The translations under genes and the position numbers were made by a program. Positions 1 through 5,228 of a DNA stretch of 6,023 nucleotides are shown here, piece after piece. The DNA is from Chlamydiota bacterium (GTDB lineage: Bacteria; Chlamydiota; Chlamydiia; Chlamydiales; SM23-39). The notes beneath the pieces are model-generated. The model was not told the DNA's origin and ran no database searches. It worked only from the letters and a program-made list of their open reading frames with translations. Location of the stretch: NCBI GenBank assembly GCA_021772165.1, contig JAJFMM010000097.1, positions 1 through 6,023 on the forward strand, given 5' to 3'. Within the stretch, counting starts at the first letter, position 1; every line of letters starts with the position of its first letter.

Positions 1-1353
1 TTCCGCGCGATGGGAAAAAATGCCTTTGGCCATATTCAAGACGAGACAGGCCGCATCCAGGTGATGTTCAACCGAGACCAGACTCTGATCGAGGGCTACA
101 CGCCAACTGAAACTCTGAACTCGATGAAATTCATCGAAAAAAAACTCGACCTCGGTGACCTCCTTGGCCTAGAGGGCTATCTCTTCCGCACACAAAAAGG
201 CGAGCTGACTGTCTTCGTCAAAAAACTCACGCTGCTTTGTAAATCTCTGCTACCGCTACCTGATAAGCACAGCGGTTTGGCCGATAAGGGCGTGCGCTAC
301 CGCAAGCGCTGGCTCGATCTCATCACGCATCCTGAATCAATGGAGCGCTTTCGCCTCCGCTCAAGGATTCTCCTGGCGATCCGCAAATACATGGAAGACG
401 AGATCTTTGAAGAGGTAGAGACCCCGATTATCCAGAATATCTATGGCGGCGCCGAAGCAAAACCCTTCACATCTCACCTCAATGCTCTGCATCAAGACAT
501 GTACCTCCGCATTGCACTCGAAATCTCACTGAAGAAGCTGATCGTCGGCGGCATGCAGCGCATTTATGAGATCGGTAAAGTATTTCGCAACGAGGGCATC
601 GATCGTACGCACAATCCAGAATTCACCATGCTCGAGGCCTATGCTGCCGGCTGGGACTACAATGACATGATGGATTTTGTCGAAGGCATGTTCGAGCGCA
701 TAGCCCTGGATCTCTTTGGCGACACCAAAGTCCGCTACGCCCCTGAAGATGAAGCAACAGCGCAGGTGATCGACGTGAAAGGCCCTTGGAAGCGCCTGAC
801 CATGAAAGATGCCGTCAAAACCTACGCAAATGTCGATGTCGACACAATGAATGAAGCCGAAATGCGCGCGCTCCTTTTGAAAGAGACTCAAGTCGATCCG
901 AAAAAAGTTGAAGGCGCCACACGCGGAGCTCTCATTGCACTCCTGTTCGAAGAGATGGCCGAATCGCACTTGATTCAACCACACCACATCATCGACCATC
1001 CGATCGAAACAACACCGCTATGCAAACCGCATCGCGATCCGGAATCTCGCAAAGAGGGACTCGTCGAGCGTTTCGAGAGCTTTATCCTTGGAAAAGAGAT
1101 CTGCAACTCCTACACCGAACTCAATGATCCGGTCTTGCAGCGCCAACTCTTAGAAGACCAAGGTAACAAGCGCGATCAAGGCGACGAAGAAGCTCATCCC
1201 CTCGATGAAGAGTTTCTAGAAGCGATCTGTCAGGGCATGCCCCCGACAGGCGGCATTGGAATTGGTATTGATCGCCTGGTTATGCTCTTTACTTCAGCGC
1301 CCTCAATTCGCGACGTCCTCTTCTTCCCGATCATGCGCTTGGACGGCGAATAG
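1..1353 (+). CDS. lysS: Lysyl-tRNA synthetase, class II (5'-truncated by window edge)
   Basis: Charges tRNA-Lys with lysine in the cytoplasm for translation. The reading frame is open from base 1. The ATG at position 10 is an internal methionine, because the codons before it (F-R-A) and after it (M-G-K-N-A-F) belong to the conserved OB-fold anticodon-binding domain, so roughly 60 N-terminal residues lie outside the window. Counting from that Met, the OB fold covers about residues 1-85 and the LysRS hallmark RYRKRWLDLI sits at 97-106. Class II motif 1 is around 115-141, motif 2 (FRNEG...HNPEFTMLE) is at 192-209, and motif 3 (GGIGIGIDRLVMLF) is at 414-427 with its ATP-binding arginine. The C-terminus is intact (FFPIMRLDGE, stop TAG). 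It converges on an unrelated leftward gene 37 bp away. All key motifs are present, so it should be functional. Confusion with AspRS or AsnRS is unlikely given the LysRS-specific signatures. Confidence 0.97.
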   Translation, partial: FRAMGKNAFGHIQDETGRIQVMFNRDQTLIEGYTPTETLNSMKFIEKKLDLGDLLGLEGYLFRTQKGELTVFVKKLTLLCKSLLPLPDKHSGLADKGVRYRKRWLDLITHPESMERFRLRSRILLAIRKYMEDEIFEEVETPIIQNIYGGAEAKPFTSHLNALHQDMYLRIALEISLKKLIVGGMQRIYEIGKVFRNEGIDRTHNPEFTMLEAYAAGWDYNDMMDFVEGMFERIALDLFGDTKVRYAPEDEATAQVIDVKGPWKRLTMKDAVKTYANVDVDTMNEAEMRALLLKETQVDPKKVEGATRGALIALLFEEMAESHLIQPHHIIDHPIETTPLCKPHRDPESRKEGLVERFESFILGKEICNSYTELNDPVLQRQLLEDQGNKRDQGDEEAHPLDEEFLEAICQGMPPTGGIGIGIDRLVMLFTSAPSIRDVLFFPIMRLDGE

Positions 1354-1390
1354 AGCTGACTTACAAGAACTTAACAGTTAATCGTCATAA

Positions 1391-1792
1391 TTACGCTATT
1401 TCACTGAGTCCCAAATAGAGCTTCGGGCGCTCCGGCTTTTCTATAAAATTAACACCATTCCTCTGATCGTACTCGAACATCTCTCTCCACTGATCCGTCA
1501 GCCTTTCAGTCTGAAGGCATTCATTGACTCCCACACAATAAAATCTCAACAAATCGGGAACCTGTTCATAAATGGAGATCACATCTTGGAGATCAGGCAG
1601 AGTTGGATCAATCAGAGAGCTCTCGTAGAGAAACTGGATCGCTTTCTCACGAATCTCATCTCCATTCCCAGCTACTACCATACCGTCTACCAGCTCCTTA
1701 CAAAGGAGTAAGACTCTTGATTTTTCAGTATAAAACTGACAGGGGATCTCAGAACCACTCAAAGGATAAAATCCGCTAGCATGAATCGCCAT
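1391..1792 (-). CDS. Hypothetical protein, N-terminally short paralogue of the upstream gene
   Basis: I do not recognise this 133-residue protein. From about residue 9 to the end it aligns with the C-terminal two thirds of the gene just upstream (1805-2410). By hand I count about 40 identities over 95 positions, including the blocks DPTLP/EPTLP, LLRFYC-x-GVN and W-R-x-x-F-E. The protein appears soluble and helical, with no signal peptide or membrane segment. The start is an ATG at 1792 preceded by an AGGAG Shine-Dalgarno with 4-nt spacing, only 12 bp after the upstream stop, so the two genes form one transcription unit. It lacks the first ~75 residues of its paralogue. That could be a truncating tandem duplication, or the C-terminal part could be a self-standing domain. 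The clean ribosome site argues that the short form is really translated. It ends 37 bp from lysS, converging on it. Confidence 0.75.
   Translation of the reverse strand: MAIHASGFYPLSGSEIPCQFYTEKSRVLLLCKELVDGMVVAGNGDEIREKAIQFLYESSLIDPTLPDLQDVISIYEQVPDLLRFYCVGVNECLQTERLTDQWREMFEYDQRNGVNFIEKPERPKLYLGLSEIA
1419..1440 (+). terminator. Weak candidate terminator for lysS inside the converging gene
   Basis: AGC-tt-CGG (1419-1426) can pair with CCG-GCT (1432-1437) across a 5-nt loop, followed by TTTCT. The stem is only 6 pairs with a 2-nt bulge and overlaps the 3' end of the leftward short paralogue. The 37-bp gap between lysS and that gene holds no better hairpin. A chance structure is quite possible. 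Confidence 0.25.
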
Positions 1793-1796
1793 GACA

Positions 1797-1801
1797 CTCC
1801 T
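1797..1801 (-). promoter_or_regulatory. Ribosome binding site, AGGAG
   Basis: On the minus strand AGGAG ends 4 nt before the ATG at 1792. The upstream gene's stop codon (1805-1807) lies 3 nt before the site. This fixes the start of the short paralogue and suggests re-initiation by ribosomes finishing the upstream gene. Confidence 0.65.
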
Positions 1802-1804
1802 AAA

Positions 1805-2410
1805 TTAAACTCTTTGTAAATGTTGAGGATGTATCCTATTGGCCAGAGATCTTAAATACAACAATTCAAGTGCTGGCTTCTCTGTCGAGATCGATTGCAT
1901 CAAGTTTCTATCTTTCTCAAAAGCATTTCTCCATACATCCATTGCTTTCGCTTCCTGAAGATATGCATTCACACCTGCACAATAGAATCTCAACAAACGA
2001 GGATGCTCCCCATATGTATTCATGATCTCATCTAGACTGGGTAGAGTTGGCTCAAGCAAGCAGCTTATATGTAAAAATGAAGTAGCTTCCGAGTGGATCT
2101 CATCTAATCGATGTGTGACCTTAGCCACAGCCTCCCTACAGAGTTTCAGTAACCCCGATTTTTCAATATAATACCCAATGAGCTCATCCAGAGGTGGATT
2201 AGGCAAAAGTAGTTCTTTCAACAACAGTTTAAAATGGGGTAGAGGAAGGTTGAAAAGAAGATCTTTTTCATCTCCGTCAAGAGTAGAACATTTTCTAAAC
2301 AACTCTGTATAGAATTCCTTCACTCTAGCGGTTAATGCTTCATTTTCCAAAGCTGTGAGCAACTTCTCAGCTCTATCACAAAACGTTAGGTTCTCATTTT
2401 CCATAGGCAA
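1805..2410 (-). CDS. Hypothetical protein, full-length paralogue (about 200 aa)
   Basis: Unrecognised protein of 199-201 residues, first gene of a leftward pair. The N-terminal ~75 residues are charged and probably helical. The rest (from about residue 73, PPLDELIGYYIEKS) matches the downstream gene, sharing EPTLP-x-L, LLRFYC-x-GVN and W-R-x-x-F-E. No signal peptide, membrane span or catalytic motif is visible. The longest frame opens with TTG (2408-2410), but an ATG two codons in (2402-2404) is equally plausible and gives 199 residues. Neither has a clear Shine-Dalgarno. This gene is AT-rich: one 60-base row at 1801-1860 counts 18 G+C, against 36 in lysS row 301-360, which hints at acquisition from elsewhere. 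A -10-like TATATT on the minus strand (2420-2425) lies just upstream, but no matching -35 is seen. The function is unknown. A host-interaction role is possible in a chlamydial genome but unsupported here. Confidence 0.75.
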   Translation of the reverse strand: MPMENENLTFCDRAEKLLTALENEALTARVKEFYTELFRKCSTLDGDEKDLLFNLPLPHFKLLLKELLLPNPPLDELIGYYIEKSGLLKLCREAVAKVTHRLDEIHSEATSFLHISCLLEPTLPSLDEIMNTYGEHPRLLRFYCAGVNAYLQEAKAMDVWRNAFEKDRNLMQSISTEKPALELLYLRSLANRIHPQHLQRV

Positions 2411-2518
2411 ATCTGAGCTAATATAAGAAGATTTTCTCCCAAACTCATCAGCAAGAATGCATGTATGTATGGTCCTATACCAAGGTTCATATCCTCTAAG
2501 GAAACACTGGGCAATTCA

Positions 2519-2642
2519 TATTTTCAATCTCGGGGATCAAATCTACTGCGATCGAGTTTTCGGAAGTAGCTAACCGGAAAAAGGTTAACTACTTCCTCCA
2601 AACTCGTTCTCGCTACGATTTGCTCTCCCGATCTTAAAAACA
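2519..2642. repeat. Long imperfect palindrome, possible miniature inverted-repeat element
   Basis: The arms pair from the centre outward as follows: TAACC/GGTTA (2571-2575 with 2583-2587, 7-nt loop), GGAAGTAG/CTACTTCC (2562-2569 with 2589-2596), CGAGTTT/AAACTCG (2553-2559 with 2600-2606), GCGA/TCGC (2548-2551 with 2610-2613), CAAATC/GATTTG (2538-2543 with 2617-2622) and CGGG/CCCG (2531-2534 with 2627-2630). The outermost 16 bases match at 12 positions. About 42 of 62 possible pairs form. GCAATT occurs on the left (2511-2516) and right (2643-2648) of the palindrome and could be a target-site duplication. Neither side carries a T run, so this is not an ordinary terminator. A MITE-like element or a structured DNA/RNA site fits best. 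It has no coding capacity. Confidence 0.6.
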
Positions 2643-2684
2643 GCAATTACCCAGCGCTTCCCTAAGTTGAATCGTCATATCTCC

Positions 2685-2728
2685 CTCACGAAAATAGCAC
2701 TCTTTTTTAAAGAGTCCGTAAAGGTGAG
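2685..2728. repeat. Nested dyad in the leader of the 92-aa protein gene
   Basis: A perfect 7-bp inverted repeat with a TTT loop, ACTCTTT/AAAGAGT (2699-2705 and 2709-2715), is nested inside CTCAC/GTGAG (2685-2689 and 2724-2728), all on nearly the same centre. It sits about 80-125 bp before the start codon at 2811, where an operator or leader hairpin could act. There is no T run after the outer stem, so termination is unlikely. A chance dyad cannot be excluded. Confidence 0.4.
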
Positions 2729-2798
2729 TCAAGGAAATTGTTGTTTTCAGTTGGAAATAATGGAACTGCCTGCGTAAACTCCCTGCATTTTCAAAAAC

Positions 2799-2803
2799 AA
2801 GGA
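2799..2803 (+). promoter_or_regulatory. Ribosome binding site, AAGGA
   Basis: AAGGA lies 7 nt before the ATG at 2811 and selects that start for the 92-residue hydrophobic protein. The bases between it and the ATG (2803-2810) are exactly complementary to 2718-2725 in the upstream leader. Confidence 0.65.
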
Positions 2804-2810
2804 CCTTTAC

Positions 2811-3089
2811 ATGATAGCCATCTCTAACGCTCAACACACAAACCCACTCTTTTGGACTGCTTGCAGCAATAAAATGTCGGAAACAGCAGGAATTACGAAG
2901 AACCTGGCAAGGGGTCTTTTTAACGTTGTCTCACATCCTTATGCGGCCTATATCGCAGCCGGTGGCGTGGCTCTTTCTTATGGCGCCTCGCTACCAGCAG
3001 AAGATGCGCTAACAATGAGCATGTGCACTCACCTAGCCGGCGTGGCCGCTATTATCGTTACACAAAAGGTTAAAGAAAGAGTCGAATAA
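2811..3089 (+). CDS. Small hydrophobic protein (92 aa), first of a paralogous pair; candidate secreted or inclusion-membrane protein
   Basis: Not recognised as a named family. The first ~30 residues are polar (S, N, T rich, no cleavable signal peptide). Two hydrophobic stretches follow at about 44-60 and 67-83, split by a short acidic turn (PAED, 62-65), and the tail is charged (KVKERVE). The next gene shares, in ungapped register, A3, S5, N6, A7, H9, C18, N20, I28 and N31, and a similar C-terminal VKE-x-V, so the two are paralogues. A polar N-terminus plus a tight two-helix hydrophobic hairpin is the general plan of chlamydial Inc proteins exported by type III secretion. That is an analogy, not an identification, and an ordinary inner-membrane protein is possible. 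It has a good AAGGA ribosome site and lies 21 bp ahead of its paralogue in the same operon. Confidence 0.78.
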   Translation: MIAISNAQHTNPLFWTACSNKMSETAGITKNLARGLFNVVSHPYAAYIAAGGVALSYGASLPAEDALTMSMCTHLAGVAAIIVTQKVKERVE

Positions 3090-3098
3090 CTCAAAAAA

Positions 3099-3104
3099 AA
3101 GGAG
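3099..3104 (+). promoter_or_regulatory. Ribosome binding site, AAGGAG
   Basis: AAGGAG follows an A-run in the 21-bp gap between the two hydrophobic-protein genes and ends 6 nt before the ATG at 3111. It is the strongest Shine-Dalgarno in the window and implies high translation of the second gene. Confidence 0.8.
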
Positions 3105-3110
3105 TACTTT

Positions 3111-3557
3111 ATGTCAGCAGTATCCAACGCCTCTCACCCAAGTCAGGGGATTCTATCCAGCTGTGGCAACGCAGCCACTAGGGTTATGACGATCGCCACA
3201 AATCCTCTGGTCGTCGATCTAGCCGCAAAAAGCGTAGTGCTTGCGTCTCGCTCTGTAATTTCAGGTCCTATAGCTACGGCTTTCTATTTCTCTTCTACGA
3301 TAGCCAAATCCGTTGTCATCGGTATAGGCATGTACTGTTCGGAAAAATTATCTGACTCTGCAAAGGCAATCCAGAGCATTGCGTACGGTGTTTTAAGCCT
3401 TATGTCAAGTTCCTTAGTCTTATTCGGTGCAGAAAGCTTAGCGCTTACTTATATAGCTCCAATCTCATTACCGGCTGCTTTAGCACTCAACCTTACCGTG
3501 AACCTTATTGGTATGAGCGTATCTACGGGAATGGAAACAGTGAAAGAAATGGTTTAA
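3111..3557 (+). CDS. Hydrophobic protein (148 aa), second of a paralogous pair; candidate inclusion-membrane protein
   Basis: Not recognised. The N-terminus (M-S-A-V-S-N-A-S-H) is Ser/Asn rich without a signal peptide and matches the preceding protein position for position (A3, S5, N6, A7, H9, C18, N20, I28, N31). The C-terminus (ETVKEMV) also resembles it. Between these lie two long hydrophobic lobes, about 49-76 and 90-137. The second is long enough for two membrane helices around Y114-P121, so the protein has more membrane content than its 92-residue relative. The bilobed layout resembles chlamydial Inc proteins in outline. A structural membrane protein of other function is possible. It has a strong AAGGAG site. 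Its TAA stop (3555-3557) overlaps by 3 bp the stop of the converging gene, so its transcript must run into that gene, where a terminator lies at 3591-3624. Confidence 0.8.
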   Translation: MSAVSNASHPSQGILSSCGNAATRVMTIATNPLVVDLAAKSVVLASRSVISGPIATAFYFSSTIAKSVVIGIGMYCSEKLSDSAKAIQSIAYGVLSLMSSSLVLFGAESLALTYIAPISLPAALALNLTVNLIGMSVSTGMETVKEMV

Positions 3558-3796
3558 TATAGATCTTCTTCGACAAAACGGCATCCGTACTTGGTGAGGC
3601 AAATCTTTGCCTCATCAATTTTTTCAACGAAGTTTGCCTGCGCAAGAAGTTTGACGATGTTTTTTGTTGCCGTATCTTTGAGACCCGCTTTCTTAGCGGC
3701 ATCTTTGACAGTTAGGACGCAAAAGAGATCACCTTTTTCCTGGGCCATTCGATAAAATTCTAACATCAGTTTTTCGTCGGGGGTTAGTGCTTTCAT
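3554..3796 (-). CDS. Small winged-helix-like putative DNA-binding protein (80 aa)
   Basis: The layout suggests a single winged-helix domain. A first helix (about residues 5-21) is followed by a helix-turn-helix (about 29-52, TVKDAAKKAGLKD then TKNIVKLLAQ). Next comes a strand-wing segment (about 56-68) ending in LTKYG, the phrase that closes the wing in many MarR/PadR-like regulators. It consists of little more than this one domain. No family name is assigned. Its ATG overlaps the TGA of cysS by 4 nt (ATGA, 3793-3796), and no well-spaced Shine-Dalgarno is present (AAGGAG lies 16 nt upstream), so translation probably depends on coupling to cysS. A regulatory role is inferred from fold prediction only. 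Its codons for residues around E58-T68 also encode, on the opposite strand, the terminator of the converging operon. Confidence 0.82.
   Translation of the reverse strand: MKALTPDEKLMLEFYRMAQEKGDLFCVLTVKDAAKKAGLKDTATKNIVKLLAQANFVEKIDEAKICLTKYGCRFVEEDLY
3591..3624 (+). terminator. Rho-independent terminator of the hydrophobic-protein operon, inside the converging gene
   Basis: On the plus strand, arms 3591-3603 and 3606-3618 form 13 consecutive pairs (one of them G-U: TTGGTGAGGCAAA against TTTGCCTCATCAA) around a TC loop, in practice a tetraloop. Six T residues (3619-3624) follow immediately. It lies 34 bp past the stop of the 148-residue protein gene. The opposite strand has no T run after the hairpin, so it should act only on rightward transcripts. 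It overlaps codons of the leftward winged-helix gene. Confidence 0.85.
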
Positions 3797-5223
3797 CGTT
3801 TTTTTAGCCTCGCTCCTTGTGGTGTATCTTCAATCAGATAGCCACGATCGGAGATCTCTTGTCTCATCTCATCGCTAACTTGGAAATTCTTTTCTTTCCG
3901 CGCTCTCTCTCTTTTTTCCAGCATCTCCTGCAACTCTTGCGGTATCTCCAGTTCTTTAGACTCGAGTGGCAAGACGCCGAGAACTGCGTCCCACTTTTCC
4001 AGAAGATGGAGCGCTCTCTCAGCTCCCGTTCGAGTCAAGGTTCCCGTATCGGCAAGGACATTGAGGTCGCGTACAAGGTCAAAGAGAGCAGCGAGTGCAG
4101 CAGAGCTATTAATATCGTGTGCCAGCGCCTCTTTAAAGGCGTGATCGGCCGTTTTCATCAGCTCTGTTAGTGCAGGTGGGCTCTCCCCTGTCTCTTCAAT
4201 CGCATGCAATCGGATAACCAGGGCTTCAATTCTCTCTAAGCTCGCCCTAGCGGCATCGAGGCCTTGAATCGTGAAGTTGAGCTGCGTGCGGTAGTGTGTG
4301 GAGAGGAGCAGATAGCGCACTTCTCTTCCGGTGTAGCCACGGTTAAGCAGATCGCGCAGTGTGTAGAAATTCCCGAGGCTTTTCGACATTTTCTTGTGAT
4401 CGACAAGAAGATGCTCCACATGCACCCAGTGATGCACGAAATGGGTACCGGAGCAGCACTCTGACTGGGCAATCTCGTTTTCATGGTGAGGAAACATGTT
4501 GTCGACACCGCCGCAATGGATATCGACCGACTCTCCAAGCAGCTTCATGGCCATGGCTGAGCATTCGATGTGCCATCCGGGTCGACCGGGGCCAAAGGGG
4601 CTCTCCCAAAAAATCTTGCCGTCTCTCTCTGGATCATGTGCTTTCCAAAGGACGAAATCGGAGATGTTATCCTTGTCATACTCATCGGCTTCATTATCGC
4701 CGGAAGCGTTCGCCTTCAGCTCATCGAGTTTGAGATGCGAGAGTCTACCGTAGGATGAAAAGCTGCGGATTGAAAAGTAGATACTGCCATTCGGGCTGCG
4801 ATAAGCCGAGCCATTTTCCATCAGCTTTTCGATCATTTCGATCATCTCATCGATGTAATCTGTCGCCGCTGGATAGAATTCAACTTTCTCGATGTTGAGC
4901 GTTTCGAGATCTTCAAAAAAGGCAACGCGATAGGGCTCTACAAACTCTTTCAGCGGCATCTTTTTCGCCGTCGCACCGGTAATGGTCTTGTCGTCGACAT
5001 CGGTCAGGTTCATCGCCTGGACCAGATCGAATCCGAAAAATTTGAGCGATCGTCTTAAGAGATCTTCAAAGACGTAGGTGCGAAAGTTGCCGATGTGTGC
5101 GAAATTGTAGATCGTAGGTCCGCAGGTGTACATACGCAGGCGACCGTCCGCTCCATGAGCGCGTACATCTTCCATCTCTCGTGTTTCTGTGTTGTAAAGC
5201 TTCAGAAGGATATCAGGTTTCAT
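3793..5223 (-). CDS. cysS: Cysteinyl-tRNA synthetase
   Basis: Charges tRNA-Cys with cysteine in the cytoplasm. It is complete at 476 residues, close to the usual ~460. The class I Rossmann fold carries the HIGH-type motif as HIGN (43-46, after CGPTIYN), the normal form in CysRS. The KMSKS loop is at 278-282. The four zinc ligands that select cysteine correspond to C34, C221 (in GWHIECS), H246 and E250 (in PHHENE). The C-terminal anticodon-binding part with the typical KNFQVSDEMR segment is present. The start is the ATG at 5223, 5 bp after the aas stop. There is no Shine-Dalgarno, so translational coupling to aas is likely. Its TGA overlaps the ATG of the following winged-helix gene. All catalytic features are intact. 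Confidence 0.98.
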   Translation of the reverse strand: MKPDILLKLYNTETREMEDVRAHGADGRLRMYTCGPTIYNFAHIGNFRTYVFEDLLRRSLKFFGFDLVQAMNLTDVDDKTITGATAKKMPLKEFVEPYRVAFFEDLETLNIEKVEFYPAATDYIDEMIEMIEKLMENGSAYRSPNGSIYFSIRSFSSYGRLSHLKLDELKANASGDNEADEYDKDNISDFVLWKAHDPERDGKIFWESPFGPGRPGWHIECSAMAMKLLGESVDIHCGGVDNMFPHHENEIAQSECCSGTHFVHHWVHVEHLLVDHKKMSKSLGNFYTLRDLLNRGYTGREVRYLLLSTHYRTQLNFTIQGLDAARASLERIEALVIRLHAIEETGESPPALTELMKTADHAFKEALAHDINSSAALAALFDLVRDLNVLADTGTLTRTGAERALHLLEKWDAVLGVLPLESKELEIPQELQEMLEKRERARKEKNFQVSDEMRQEISDRGYLIEDTPQGARLKKR

Positions 5224-5228
5224 AAGAT

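Larger units (their letters stand above)
2411..2810. other. Divergent intergenic region, 400 bp
   Basis: This stretch separates a leftward gene (start near 2404-2410) from a rightward gene (start 2811), so promoters for both units should lie here. I see no convincing -35/-10 pair in either direction. The best rightward guess, TTGAAT (2667-2672) with GAAAAT 17 bp on, is weak, and so is the TATATT before the leftward gene. The region holds a large imperfect palindrome (2519-2642) and a smaller dyad (2685-2728), described separately. No tRNA or credible coding region was found. Confidence 0.6.

Noticed and set aside
526..999. 157-codon open frame on the minus strand inside lysS
   Set aside because: It is a shadow of the strongly supported lysS frame, with no ribosome site or recognisable product.
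2484..2494. GGTTCATATCC resembles a tRNA T-arm loop
   Set aside because: The invariant A58 is replaced by T, and no acceptor, anticodon or D arm can be built around it.
2531..2630. Large palindrome as a bidirectional terminator
   Set aside because: Neither strand has a T run after the stem, and it lies upstream of both flanking divergent operons rather than at their ends.
2634..2837. 67-codon open frame on the minus strand in the intergenic region
   Set aside because: It starts with GTG, has no ribosome site, overlaps the well-supported start of the 92-aa gene, and its product resembles nothing I know.
3817..4758. Several plus- and minus-strand open frames within cysS
   Set aside because: All overlap the unambiguous CysRS coding sequence with its motifs in order. 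They are antisense or out-of-frame shadows.
5086..5097. CysRS has HIGN instead of HIGH, suggesting a defective active site
   Set aside because: HIGN after CGPT-x-Y is the usual form in bacterial CysRS, and KMSKS and the zinc ligands are intact.
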